64,000 bases of DNA from Pseudoxanthomonas sp. CF125 (GCF_900104085.1 NZ_FNLD01000001.1:1346331-1410330); one strand, 5' to 3'; shown: positions 46,951-55,474, counted from the first letter of the stretch. A program made the numbers and translations. Notes: generated from the sequence alone by a model not told the origin.

Positions 46951-48972
46951 ATGCAGCCACTGCGCGACGCCCTCAGCAAGCCCACCCTGCTCGCCCTTGC
47001 CCTGATCCTGGCGCTCGGCGCCAACGAAGCCCAGGCGGCCAAGAAGAAGAAAGCGCCCAGGGCGCCGGCCGTGAGCGCCGAATGCACCGACTTCTACGCC
47101 AGCGCGAATGCGGCCTGGCTCAAGGCCAATCCGCTGCCTGCAGGGACCGCCTCGCTGACCGCGTTGGGACAGTTGATCGAACGCAGCCAGCTGCAGCAGC
47201 GCCAGCTGCTGGATGCCTCGATGCAGTCGCCGCAGGGCAATGTGCAGAAGCTGCTGGGCGATTTCTGGGCCAGCGGCCTGGATGAGGCGGCCGTGGAAGC
47301 CGACGGCGCTAAACCCATCGCCCCGCTGCTGGACCGCATCAACGGCATCAAGAAGTCCAAGGACGTGCCCGCGGCCATTGCAGCACTGCACCAGATCGGC
47401 ATCCCGGTGGCCTTCAACTTCAGTCCGGATGTGGACCTGAAGGCATTGGACCGCCACATCGGCTATTTCTCGCAAGGCGGCCTGGGCCTGCCCGACCCGG
47501 CCTACTACACCCGCAGCGATGCGGAAACCCGCGAACTGCTGGGCCGCTACAAGAACTACGTGAAGCAGATCCTAGCCCTGACCGGGACCAAGGCCGACAA
47601 GCTGGATGCCGAAGCCAATGCCGTGATCGACCTGGAAACGCGTATCGCGCGCGTGTCCAAACCGCTGCAGGAACTGCGCAACCCGCTGTCCAACTACCTG
47701 CCCACGCCCACCAAGGATCTGGGCAAGCGCTATCGCAACCTGCAGCTGGATGCCTTCCTCAAGGCGCAGGGGGTCAGCGACGACACCGTATCGATGGTCA
47801 ACCCGGCATTGTTCGCCGAACTCAACACCCTGGTCGGCACGCTCAAACCCGACCAATGGAAGACCTACCTGCGCTTCCAGGTCGGCAACGCCATGGCGCC
47901 CTACCTGGCCAAGTCTTACCGGGACGCCAGCTTTGAATTCCGCGGCCGCGTGTTGAAGGGAGAGGCGGCGCCCGCGCCGCGCTGGCAGCAGGTGTTGGAT
48001 GCCATCAACACCGCCGCCGGTCCGATGCTGGGCCGCGAATACGCCGGCCGCTATCTACCCGCCGCCAGCAAGAGCAAGGCCGAAGCGATCGCCCAGAACG
48101 TGCGCGACGCGTTGGCCCGCGGCATCGAACGCAACGCATGGATGAGCGCATCGGCAAAAGCCGAGGCCAAATCCAAGATCGATAAATTGAAGATCGAGAT
48201 CGGCACCCCGCGCCGCGATCTGGACTACAGCGTGCAGCCGATGGGCCGCGGCAGTTTCGGCGGCAATATCCTCATCGCTTCCACCTGGCGCCACCGCGAA
48301 GAAATGAAGCGCATCGGCAAGGGCAACGCCGACCGCCGCTGGGACGTGCTGCCGCAGCAGCCGGCGCTGGCCTACGACCTGGCCCAGAATCGCCTGATCG
48401 TGACGGCGGCGGTGCTGCAACCTCCTGTTTTCGATGTGAACCGCGGCGATTCGGCGCTGTTCGGATCCTACGGCGCGCTGGTCGGGCACGAACTCAGCCG
48501 CGGCTTCGATATCCGCGGCCGCATGGTCGACGCCGGCGGCGAACTGCGCGACTGGTGGACGCCCGCCGACGTGACCGCGTGGAATGCGATCGGCGCACGC
48601 GTGGCGGCGCAATACAACGGCTATGCGTATCCGGACGTGGCCAACGGCAAGGTCAACGGCACCCTGACCCTGGACGAGAATCTGGCCGACCTGGCCGGCG
48701 TGGAACTGGCCTGGGACGCGTTCACCGACGCCCAGCTTGCGCCGAATCTGGGCGCCAAGCAGACCCTGTTCCGCAGCTGGTCGGAACTGTGGGCGCAGCG
48801 CATTTCGCCTACCGAAGCAGCGCAGCGCATTGCCACCGACGTGCATGCGCCCGGCCAATGGCGCAGCAACGGACCGCTGGTCAACCAACTGGCGTTCGGC
48901 GAAACCTTCAGCTGCAAAGCCGGTCAGCCGATGCGCCGTAGCGAAGCGGAGCAGATCAAGATCTGGCGTTGA
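46951..48972 (+). CDS. M13 family protein with a broken zinc motif (probable pseudopeptidase)
   Basis: 673 residues. Sec signal KPTLLALALILALGANEAQA; no lipobox, so soluble periplasmic. Full-length homology to the upstream peptidase is obvious (for example GYFSQGGLGLPDPAYYTRSD, PPVFDVNRGDSALFGSYGAL). But the zinc motif reads VGHELSRGFDIRG: H513 and E514 remain and R517 replaces the second zinc His. The substrate loop NAYY is replaced by LAYD (473-476). The third ligand E576 in DENLADLAG, D580 and the C-terminal HAPGQWRSNG are kept. It probably has no, or very different, peptidase activity. Frame and length are intact, so it is under selection and not a decaying pseudogene. Confidence 0.93.
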   Translation: MQPLRDALSKPTLLALALILALGANEAQAAKKKKAPRAPAVSAECTDFYASANAAWLKANPLPAGTASLTALGQLIERSQLQQRQLLDASMQSPQGNVQKLLGDFWASGLDEAAVEADGAKPIAPLLDRINGIKKSKDVPAAIAALHQIGIPVAFNFSPDVDLKALDRHIGYFSQGGLGLPDPAYYTRSDAETRELLGRYKNYVKQILALTGTKADKLDAEANAVIDLETRIARVSKPLQELRNPLSNYLPTPTKDLGKRYRNLQLDAFLKAQGVSDDTVSMVNPALFAELNTLVGTLKPDQWKTYLRFQVGNAMAPYLAKSYRDASFEFRGRVLKGEAAPAPRWQQVLDAINTAAGPMLGREYAGRYLPAASKSKAEAIAQNVRDALARGIERNAWMSASAKAEAKSKIDKLKIEIGTPRRDLDYSVQPMGRGSFGGNILIASTWRHREEMKRIGKGNADRRWDVLPQQPALAYDLAQNRLIVTAAVLQPPVFDVNRGDSALFGSYGALVGHELSRGFDIRGRMVDAGGELRDWWTPADVTAWNAIGARVAAQYNGYAYPDVANGKVNGTLTLDENLADLAGVELAWDAFTDAQLAPNLGAKQTLFRSWSELWAQRISPTEAAQRIATDVHAPGQWRSNGPLVNQLAFGETFSCKAGQPMRRSEAEQIKIWR

Positions 48973-48993
48973 AGGATTGTCAATCGCACAAGG

Positions 48994-49023
48994 AAAAAGG
49001 CGCAGATATCCGCGCCTTTTTTG
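48994..49023 (+). terminator. Rho-independent terminator after the second M13 gene
   Basis: Stem AAAAAGGCGC (48994-49003) with its complement at 49012-49021, eight-base loop containing a further AT pairing, ending in a run of T. The A-run on the left makes it usable for the convergent minus-strand gene too. Confidence 0.9.
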
Positions 49024-49041
49024 TGTGGCGGCGAACAGCGG

Positions 49042-50058
49042 TCATCCGTCCGCAAATGCGAGACGCAATGCCGGCAGCGATTCGAGGAAGTCCCGCGCAT
49101 CGAAGGCCTCACCGGGCGCAACGACTCCGTTGGCTTTGCCGCGTCCATCGCCGATGCGCTGTATCGCCTCCACCACCAGCGGCGCGGTGATCGCATAAAT
49201 ATCGCGCCCGAGCGCCAGCGCGCGACGCGTCTGGCCGCCTCTGCGCACTCTCGTTTCGATCGCGAAGGTCTGCGCCGAGCGTCCATGCGCATCGGCAGGC
49301 GCTGGCGGCGGCGTGTGCGGATCGCGCAGATCTTTCAGCGGAGCGAGATTCAGGTACGAATGCACTTCGGCGCTGCGCACGTGGCGCGAGAGAGTGACGA
49401 TCTCGGAGAACGGCAACGCGATCATGTCCTGCGTACCGAATGGCGCCGGGAACGTCCATTGCCTCGATGGCGGCGGATCGGCCAGCGGCTCCAGCTTTCC
49501 GCCGGCGACCACCAGGCGCCGATAATGGTTGCGCGCGCCGGTCAGACGGGTGCCGGCGGTAGGATGCCAACTGTCCAATGCGACCGCGGTCTCTATGGCC
49601 TCCGCATCCGGCCAGTCGCCCAGCGCAGCGGTCGCCAGCAGATCGGCCAGACCGCCGTAGAACGCCATTGCGGGAATGACGGTCACTGCCGCTGTCTTCG
49701 CCGCACCGGAAAAGCGCTCGAAGACCTCCAGAACGGCCTGTTGCTCTGCACTCACATCCAGATAGTGGATGCGCGCACGCAACGCGGCTTCGATCATCGG
49801 CGTCCCTGAGTCCAGGAAGGGTCCGGCGCAATTGATGACTCCCATCGCGCCAGCGAGCGCTCGATCCAGCGAAGCCGGATCTTCGACCGATGCCAGTCGT
49901 CTTTCCAGACCGGGAAACGCGTCGCCCAGAGCGGCCAGCTTGCCTGCATCGCGGCCGGACAGGACCGGAATCCAGCCGCGCTCAAGCAACTCCGCCACGA
50001 CGAAACGTCCGGTATGCCCATATGCGCCGTACACCACGACAGTACGATCAGTGCTCAT
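49042..50058 (-). CDS. Saccharopine-dehydrogenase-like NAD(P)-dependent reductase
   Basis: 338 residues. The Rossmann motif VVVYGAYGHTGRFVVAELLE at the amino end binds NAD(P)H; VLSGRDAGKLAALGDAFPGL and VINCAGPFLDSGTPMIEAAL with YLDVSAEQ are typical of the saccharopine dehydrogenase N-terminal-domain group that includes trans-acting enoyl reductases. The C-terminal half is not that of lysine-pathway enzymes. The start overlaps the end of the first hydrolase as ATGA. It is the last gene of the unit from 52107 down. Substrate unknown. Confidence 0.88.
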   Translation of the reverse strand: MSTDRTVVVYGAYGHTGRFVVAELLERGWIPVLSGRDAGKLAALGDAFPGLERRLASVEDPASLDRALAGAMGVINCAGPFLDSGTPMIEAALRARIHYLDVSAEQQAVLEVFERFSGAAKTAAVTVIPAMAFYGGLADLLATAALGDWPDAEAIETAVALDSWHPTAGTRLTGARNHYRRLVVAGGKLEPLADPPPSRQWTFPAPFGTQDMIALPFSEIVTLSRHVRSAEVHSYLNLAPLKDLRDPHTPPPAPADAHGRSAQTFAIETRVRRGGQTRRALALGRDIYAITAPLVVEAIQRIGDGRGKANGVVAPGEAFDARDFLESLPALRLAFADG

Positions 50059-51059
50059 CGCGAACCTCTTCCGTTAGTGGGCACCCAGGCGTTCCATAGC
50101 TGCCGTGCTTCCTCGGCAATCACGTCCGGACGTTCTTCCGGCCAAAATAGTTTGCTGCCTTTGAGCAACCTCACTCCGCGCGAATGGCCGAAGTCATGGT
50201 CGAGCCGCCTGGGACTTTCCGCCGAGAAAATCGTGTCGCCCATGCCCCAGACGATCCGCGTCGGCACCTTGCAGCGCCTGAGGTCCGGACCGATGCCGGC
50301 CAGCGCGTTGCCCTCCAGCGCGACAGCATAGGCATGCGCATTGTCGGTACGCTGCTGTGTGCTGAGCAGCGGTCCGAAATAGGTATCGATCGCCTCATCG
50401 GTGGGCTGCGTGGGGTCGGCATAACACATTCCGCCAATGCCCTCGGACGAACGCGCCAGCGCTCTGTCGGCATGCCACCGGCCTAGCCATTCGCTCACGA
50501 ATTTGCCTTCCTTGGCCAACTCGATCACCGGCAACAGCGCCGGCGGCGGGCTGTCGTATTCGGTGTCGCAGTTGGTCAGCAAGAGCGTGCGCACGCGGTC
50601 GCGGTGCCGCGCCGCCAACAGTTGCGCAACCGCGCCGCCGCTGTCGTTGGCGACCACATCGACACTGGACACCGACAACGCATCCAGCAAGGCCAGCAAC
50701 ATCTCGACCTGGGCTTCGGGCACGCAACTCTGACCCTCGGCTACCTGCGTATAGCCCATACCGAGGAAATCCGGCGCGATGCAACGCCGGTACGGCGACA
50801 GGCGATCCAGAGCTCCGCGCCATTGGAAACCGTTGAGCGGAAATCCGTGCAGAAACAAGGCGGCCGGCCCGGAGCTGCGTTCGACATAAGCGATGTTCCC
50901 GAACCGGGTCGCCGCATAGCGTCGCGCGCGATGGAAAGCGGCCGCGTCCAATGCGGCGCCTCCCGGCGCGACCTCACTGGCCATTCGCGAGGCGCATCCA
51001 GCCAGCATGCCCGAGACGGCCACTCCCGCGGATGCGGCGAGGAAGCTTCTGCGGTCCAT
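50055..51059 (-). CDS. Exported alpha/beta-fold hydrolase, Asp nucleophile
   Basis: 334 residues from ATG 51059 (MDRRSFLAASAGVAVSGMLA), with AAGGGAAGC upstream. The amino end carries both a twin-arginine-like DRRSFLA and a lipobox LAGC (C22), so it may be a Tat-exported lipoprotein. The hydrolase core has FLHGFPLNGFQW (oxyanion loop) and VVANDSGGAVAQLL, where D139 occupies the nucleophile position, as in haloalkane dehalogenases and epoxide hydrolases. WGMGDTIF holds a likely acid. The usual C-terminal catalytic His before FxxE is Leu in GSKLFWPEERP. It lies two bases after the second hydrolase and overlaps the reductase by four. Confidence 0.88.
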   Translation of the reverse strand: MDRRSFLAASAGVAVSGMLAGCASRMASEVAPGGAALDAAAFHRARRYAATRFGNIAYVERSSGPAALFLHGFPLNGFQWRGALDRLSPYRRCIAPDFLGMGYTQVAEGQSCVPEAQVEMLLALLDALSVSSVDVVANDSGGAVAQLLAARHRDRVRTLLLTNCDTEYDSPPPALLPVIELAKEGKFVSEWLGRWHADRALARSSEGIGGMCYADPTQPTDEAIDTYFGPLLSTQQRTDNAHAYAVALEGNALAGIGPDLRRCKVPTRIVWGMGDTIFSAESPRRLDHDFGHSRGVRLLKGSKLFWPEERPDVIAEEARQLWNAWVPTNGRGSR

Positions 51060-51061
51060 GT

Positions 51062-51970
51062 TCAAGCTTCCCTTGCCAGTGGTTCGCGCAGGTCCGTCTG
51101 CGATGCCGGATTCGCGTCCCAGTGCGCACGCACGTCGCGATTGAAATCCCGCCAGCGTTCTTCGGGAAAGAAGATGCGCGCACCCTCGAATTCCACGCGC
51201 CATTTGGTCCCGGGAATGGCTTGGGCCAACCAGTGCGACCACTCCACGGGAAAGTAGATGTCGTCGGTGCCCCAGGCGATGAAGGTCGGCGCCCGTACCT
51301 GCCGCAGCTTGTCTTCGATAGCGAGCGTATGACGGCAATCGAATGCGTTGACGAAACGCTCCAGATCGCGCGTCCGTTGCGGCGAGGCCAGGAATGGCCG
51401 CAGATAGGTTTCGATGGTGTCGTCCGATACTCTCTCCGGATGTTCGTAAGCCGGGCCGAGCGCCTGTTCGGAGCGGTACACCGCCTTGTCGTCGAGCATC
51501 GCCTTGAGCGTGTCCGCCAGTCCGCCCGCCGCCACCATCTCCACGAACGGCTTGAAGGCATCGGGCGGCCAGTTGTCGTGGGCATCGCAATTGCTCAGCA
51601 CCAGGCTGCGCAGGCGCGACGGATACAGGGCCGCGAAGATCTGGCAGATGCCGCCGCCGCTGTCGTTGCCGACCAGATCGACCTGGTCGATGCCCAGCGC
51701 ATCCAGGAACTGCGCCAGCATGTGCGCATTCGCCGTCACCGAGACGTCCTGGCCGGCATCGATCTGCGTATGTCCGTGTGCAAGCAGGTCCGGCGCGATG
51801 CAGCGGCGCACGTCGCTCAGTTCCGCCAGTTGCTGGCGCCACAGGTATCCATTGAGCAACACGCCATGTACGAACAGGGCCACCGGACCACTGCCCTGTT
51901 CGACGTAACTGATGCGTCCGGAGGGCGTGACGGCCGACTTGCGCGCCTTGAAATAACTCTTGCCGTCCAT
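51062..51970 (-). CDS. Cytosolic alpha/beta-fold hydrolase, Asp nucleophile, paralogue of the next gene
   Basis: 302 residues from ATG 51970 (MDGKSYFKARKSAVTPSGRI), overlapping the small Cys-rich gene as TGATG. No signal peptide. Core: LFVHGVLLNGYLWRQQ oxyanion loop, VDLVGNDSGGGICQIF nucleophile elbow with D103, WGTDDIYFP acid loop. The expected catalytic His is Ile in GARIFFPEERW. It is a clear paralogue of the exported hydrolase beside it (RRCIAPD, NDSGG, NCD, FPEER/FWPEER shared), so the pair arose by duplication followed by relocalisation. Substrate unknown. Confidence 0.9.
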   Translation of the reverse strand: MDGKSYFKARKSAVTPSGRISYVEQGSGPVALFVHGVLLNGYLWRQQLAELSDVRRCIAPDLLAHGHTQIDAGQDVSVTANAHMLAQFLDALGIDQVDLVGNDSGGGICQIFAALYPSRLRSLVLSNCDAHDNWPPDAFKPFVEMVAAGGLADTLKAMLDDKAVYRSEQALGPAYEHPERVSDDTIETYLRPFLASPQRTRDLERFVNAFDCRHTLAIEDKLRQVRAPTFIAWGTDDIYFPVEWSHWLAQAIPGTKWRVEFEGARIFFPEERWRDFNRDVRAHWDANPASQTDLREPLAREA

Positions 51971-52107
51971 CACGCCCGCGCCCCGGCGTCGCGCAGCTTC
52001 TCGGCGCACTCCTCGCAGCACACCTCGACGGCGCGGCCGCCGATGGTGACGGTGATGGCATTCTCGTCCAGCTCGCAATCGCAAGCGGCGCAGGTTTTCT
52101 CGCTCAT
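51970..52107 (-). CDS. 45-residue Cys-rich miniprotein
   Basis: From ATG 52107 (MSEKTCAACDCELDENAITV), with GGAGAG upstream. Five... six cysteines arranged CAACDC and VCCEEC, a pattern seen in small metal-binding TRASH/YHS-like fingers; the sequence between is a beta-hairpin (AITVTIGGRAVEV). No signal peptide. The stop overlaps the hydrolase start by one base, so both are made together. It could be a metal-handling or regulatory subunit for the hydrolase; that is inference. First gene of the unit controlled, perhaps, by the AraC protein upstream. Confidence 0.75.
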   Translation of the reverse strand: MSEKTCAACDCELDENAITVTIGGRAVEVCCEECAEKLRDAGARA

Positions 52108-52236
52108 GACACTCTCCAATGCACGCCCGCCAATCGGGCATGCGTAGGAGACCACCGGGGCGCAAAGCGGGCTGTCGAAATCTTTAGCTGTTTGCCGGCG
52201 ACAGCGGATTCGCCGATCCGTCGGCCAACGGGGCGC

Positions 52237-53073
52237 CTAGGCGCTCTTGGTGGAGGCCGCGTGTTTGAACTCGGTCGGCGAGCGGCCGTAGGCCTGCTTG
52301 AACGCGGCGGCGAAGTGGCTGTGGCTGGAAAAACCCAGGTCCTGGGCCAGGGCCGACATATCCTGGTAATCCATGACCCGGTCCAGCGCGCGCGCCAGGC
52401 GCAAACGCAGGTGGTAGCGGTACAGCGGCACGCCCTCGACCTGCTGGAAAGCCTGGGTCAGGTAAACCGCGGAGCCGCCGATCTCGGCGGCGATTTCGGC
52501 AAGGCTCCAGCGCCGGGTCAGGTCGCTCGCCAGCAGCACCTTGGCCCTGTCGACCAAGCGTTGCCGCGCGTGCGTTGCTCCGGTGGAGCGCGTCGTGCGC
52601 GGCCCCAGGCTGCGGCAGACCAGGGTCAGCGCCAGGCTCTCGGCTTCCAACGGTTCGATGCTGCCCTTGCTCAGGCTGTGCCGCAGCAAAGCGACCAGCG
52701 CCTGCGCACGTGGATCGATGCGCAGCGATTGCCCGCGGAACTTGAATTCGTCGTCCTTGGCGGCCAATGTGGCCGGCGCAAGTTCGCGCAGCAGCGGCTG
52801 CGACACCGCCAGCACCAGACTGTCGTCGCCGCCGGTCACCGGATGGCTGACCTGATAGCCCTCGGTGGCGTTGAAGAACAGCACATGGTTGGCATCGGCC
52901 ACCGATTGGTCGCTGCCGACATGACGCATGTAGACGCCGCGGTACGGGAACACCAGATGGGTCGCGGCAGCGCATTCCTCCGCGCTGCGATGGCGGCAGA
53001 CGCCCGAACAATGCACGTCCTTCACCGCGACGATGCCGGTGTCGAGCAGGCCATTGATCTCGAAATCGGGCAT
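52237..53073 (-). CDS. AraC-family transcriptional regulator
   Basis: 278 residues. N-terminal cupin-like sensor part (HLVFPYRGVYMRHVGSDQSV, NHVLFFNATEGYQVSHPVTG) and a C-terminal pair of helix-turn-helix motifs at about 170-270 (RWSLAEIAAEIGGSAVYLTQ, AFQQVEGVPLYRYHLRLRLA, and DLGFSSHSHFAAAFKQAYGR with SPTEFK). It lies upstream of, and in the same direction as, the Cys-miniprotein/hydrolase unit, 129 bases before it, so that unit is its most likely target. The ligand may be a substrate of the hydrolases (inference). Confidence 0.92.
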   Translation of the reverse strand: MPDFEINGLLDTGIVAVKDVHCSGVCRHRSAEECAAATHLVFPYRGVYMRHVGSDQSVADANHVLFFNATEGYQVSHPVTGGDDSLVLAVSQPLLRELAPATLAAKDDEFKFRGQSLRIDPRAQALVALLRHSLSKGSIEPLEAESLALTLVCRSLGPRTTRSTGATHARQRLVDRAKVLLASDLTRRWSLAEIAAEIGGSAVYLTQAFQQVEGVPLYRYHLRLRLARALDRVMDYQDMSALAQDLGFSSHSHFAAAFKQAYGRSPTEFKHAASTKSA

Positions 53074-53223
53074 GGGGGTGCACGACGCAGTCCAGTAGCG
53101 ACGTCGTTAGCCTACCGGATACGCGAATGGATTGTCTGGACGGCGGGCCCGTGCCGCTTCAACGCCTATGGCTAGCGGCACAGATCACCTGTAAGGCGGG
53201 CAATACCCACCCTACGGTTCCGA

Positions 53224-53886
53224 TCAGCGCACGATCCGCGGCCCCGGAGGCCGGCGTTTATTGAACGGCGGCTGCCCGCGCCAATAGCGGATCAGCAGCC
53301 AGCCGAACAGCATGCCGCCCAGGTGCGCGAAGTGCGCCACCCCAGGCTGCCATCCGGTGAACCCCAACATCAGTTCGATGGCGCCGTACACGATCACCAG
53401 GGTGCGCGCCTTCATGGGAATCGGCGGGAACAGCAGCATGACACGCTGGTTGGGGAACAACATGCCATAGGCCAACAGCACGCCGAATACCCCGCCCGAT
53501 GCGCCGACCGTGGGATACGGAACGCCGCCCTGAGAAACCGTCCACCAGCCCACTATCAGCTGCAGCACGCCTGCTCCGGCGACGCACACCAGGAAATAGG
53601 TCAGGAAACGCCGGTTGCCCCAGGTGTATTCCAGCGGCGCGCCGAACATGTACAGCGCCAGCATGTTGAAAAGCAGATGCGGAAACCCGCCATGCATGAA
53701 GCCATAGGTCAGCAACTGCCAGGGTTTGAATTCGTAAGCGGCCGAGAAAAGATCCAGGCCATTGGGGCCTATCGGCCACAGCATCATCGAAGCCAGAGCT
53801 TGATCGCCCAAAAACTGCTGCAACAGGAATACCACGACGTTGGCGATGATCAGCGCCTGCGTAACCGGGGGAATTCTGGGGAACAT
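53224..53886 (-). CDS. Rhomboid-family intramembrane serine protease
   Basis: 220 residues with six hydrophobic helices. The catalytic Ser is in VGASGGVFGVLLAYG (S130), the catalytic His in VAHFAHLGGMLFGW (H185). The L1-type loop WGNRRF and the HGGFPHLLFNMLALYMFG helix with the HxxxN element are also present. It cleaves membrane helices of unknown substrates. The start at ATG 53886 lies 38 bases from the divergent oxygenase start. A stretch of about 150 bases after the gene, to AraC, holds a partial repeat (GGCGGGCAATACCCACCCTA). Confidence 0.94.
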   Translation of the reverse strand: MFPRIPPVTQALIIANVVVFLLQQFLGDQALASMMLWPIGPNGLDLFSAAYEFKPWQLLTYGFMHGGFPHLLFNMLALYMFGAPLEYTWGNRRFLTYFLVCVAGAGVLQLIVGWWTVSQGGVPYPTVGASGGVFGVLLAYGMLFPNQRVMLLFPPIPMKARTLVIVYGAIELMLGFTGWQPGVAHFAHLGGMLFGWLLIRYWRGQPPFNKRRPPGPRIVR

Positions 53887-53923
53887 GACGTTTCTCGGAG
53901 TGCCTGGCGCGTATCATACCGGC

Positions 53924-54538
53924 ATGCCTTCCCTGCCCGCGGCGGTCCTGCGCGACCCGGCCGCGCTCGCCGAGGGCCTGGACCAACACGGCGCTTGCCT
54001 GCTGTTGGGGTTTCCCAACGCATCGGCCACCTTGGCCCTGCGCAGCGCGTTGAGGTTGCTCCAGGCGGACGGCAATCTGCGCGCAGCGGAAGTGGGGCAC
54101 GGCCGCAGCCACCAACTGCGCATCGCCATCCGTGGGGACGACACGCGATGGATGGACGCCGACTCGGGCGCTGCGGCCACGGCTTATCTCTCTGCGCTGC
54201 GCAGCTTGCGCGTGGCGATGAACCGGCGTCTGTTTCTGGGCATGGAAGAAGAGGAAGCGCAATTCGCCTGCTATCCGGCCGGCGCTTCCTACCATCGCCA
54301 TAGCGACCAGTTCCAGGACAGCGATACGCGGGTGTTGTCGATGGTCAGCTATCTCAACGACGACTGGCTGCCCGAGCACGGCGGCGCGCTTCGTTTGTAC
54401 CTGCCGCAGGGAACCATCGACGTATTGCCGCATGCGGGCACCAGCGTGGCCTTCCTGAGCGGCATCGAGCACGAAGTACTGCCTGCGACCCGCGAACGCT
54501 TGAGCGTGGCGGCGTGGCTACGCAAACGCGCCGGATAA
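53924..54538 (+). CDS. 2-oxoglutarate/Fe(II)-dependent oxygenase (prolyl-4-hydroxylase-like)
   Basis: 204 residues from ATG 53924 (MPSLPAAVLRDPAALAEGLD). The iron triad is visible: H126 and D128 in YHRHSDQF and H183 in GIEHEVLPA; an Arg that binds 2-oxoglutarate follows at about 190. The strands RVLSMVSYLNDDWLPEHGGA and SVAAWLRKRAG fit the P4Hc fold. It probably hydroxylates a protein or small molecule; its target is unknown. The start is very near the rhomboid start on the opposite strand; the upstream ATG codons overlap that gene and are less likely. Confidence 0.9.
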   Translation: MPSLPAAVLRDPAALAEGLDQHGACLLLGFPNASATLALRSALRLLQADGNLRAAEVGHGRSHQLRIAIRGDDTRWMDADSGAAATAYLSALRSLRVAMNRRLFLGMEEEEAQFACYPAGASYHRHSDQFQDSDTRVLSMVSYLNDDWLPEHGGALRLYLPQGTIDVLPHAGTSVAFLSGIEHEVLPATRERLSVAAWLRKRAG

Positions 54539-54563
54539 CGATGATTTGTCAGGGAAAAAACCC

Positions 54564-54665
54564 GTTCGTGGTGAGCCTGTCGAACCACGCCTTTTGCATT
54601 GAAATTCAGGAGCGGGGCTCGGAAGTATTCCACCAAGAGTGCGGTTCGACAGGCTCACCACGAAC
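54564..54665. repeat. Inverted repeat pair, family D
   Basis: Left arm GTTCGTGGTGAGCCTGTCGA from 54564, right arm ending at 54665, spacer about 50 bases. It lies between the oxygenase (+) and the alkyltransferase-like gene (-), 19 bases from the latter. Confidence 0.85.
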
Positions 54666-54684
54666 GCTTCGAAGGGGTTTCCTG

Positions 54685-55020
54685 TCAGCCGGGCGGACCC
54701 CACACCTGCTCGTCCATCGTGCGCGCCGCCTTGAGCCCGCGCACGCGTCCCTTGACCACCATCACGCCTTCGGCACGAAGGCGCTGGCATTGTTCCCGGT
54801 ACCCTTGCGAACCTTCCGGCAATGCGATCCGTCCATCCGACCGCAATACGCGGTGCCAGGGAAGCTTCGGGTCCGTGTTCTCGCTGAGCACCTTCGCGGC
54901 AAGACGCGCCCGACCCGGCAATCCGGCGCGATGCGCGACCTCGCCATAGCCGGCCACCTGCCCGCGCGGAATCGCGCGGATGGCGGCGAGGATGCGTTCG
55001 ACGGGAGACTTGTCGGCCAT
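54685..55020 (-). CDS. Alkyltransferase-like DNA damage sensor (ATL)
   Basis: 111 residues. The fold is that of the C-terminal domain of O6-alkylguanine-DNA alkyltransferase, but the active-site Cys of the PCHR motif is Trp: DPKLPWHRVLRSDGRIAL (W55). Such ATL proteins bind alkylated guanine and recruit nucleotide excision repair instead of removing the alkyl group. GQVAGYGEVAHRAGLPGRAR carries the conserved helix-turn-helix with Tyr. Single-gene unit. Confidence 0.93.
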   Translation of the reverse strand: MADKSPVERILAAIRAIPRGQVAGYGEVAHRAGLPGRARLAAKVLSENTDPKLPWHRVLRSDGRIALPEGSQGYREQCQRLRAEGVMVVKGRVRGLKAARTMDEQVWGPPG

Positions 55021-55060
55021 GAGGCTTTAGCATAGCCGCCGCGATGCAAAGGAGCACGAC

Positions 55061-55471
55061 ATGCAGAATTTCGAGCAGATCCGCAGCCATCTGACCAAGT
55101 CCGGCTACAAGGTCACCATGCACGAGCCGTACGTGGCCTGCGTGGAGCTGTCGCTGGACAACGGCAACCGCCACCAGGCGATCTTCGTTTCGGAACTGGG
55201 CAACGACGACGAGCGCGGCTACCTGCGCGTCAGCACCGTGATCGCGCCGATCACCGGCGTGGATGCGCGGCGCGCACTGGGTTTCAACTGGCAGAGCAGC
55301 GTGGGTTACCTGGCCATCGGCGATCTGGACGGCGTGCCCTATCTGCAACTGTGCGAGAACCGCCCCTACGAAGGCCTCAGCCCCGCCGAAGTGGACCGCA
55401 TGGTGCTGGAGATCGGCGGCCTGGGCGACAGCATGGAACGCGCGCTGTCGGCGGAAGGCGATTTGCTGTAG
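55061..55471 (+). CDS. YbjN-like (type III chaperone fold) protein
   Basis: 136 residues; MQNFEQIRSHLTKSGYKVTM and HEPYVACVELSLDNGNRHQA, with a later YLAIGDLDGVPYLQLCENRP and PAEVDRMVLEIGGLGDSME, give an alpha-beta pattern similar to YbjN/T3SS-chaperone-type domains. No signal peptide. AAAGGAG precedes the ATG. The function is unknown. It is divergent from the ATL gene across 40 bases. Confidence 0.75.
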   Translation: MQNFEQIRSHLTKSGYKVTMHEPYVACVELSLDNGNRHQAIFVSELGNDDERGYLRVSTVIAPITGVDARRALGFNWQSSVGYLAIGDLDGVPYLQLCENRPYEGLSPAEVDRMVLEIGGLGDSMERALSAEGDLL

Positions 55472-55474
55472 AGA

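Noticed and set aside
46951..48972. Second M13 gene as a decaying pseudogene
   Set aside because: Full length, no frameshift or internal stop, good signal peptide and strong terminator; the change is confined to active-site residues.
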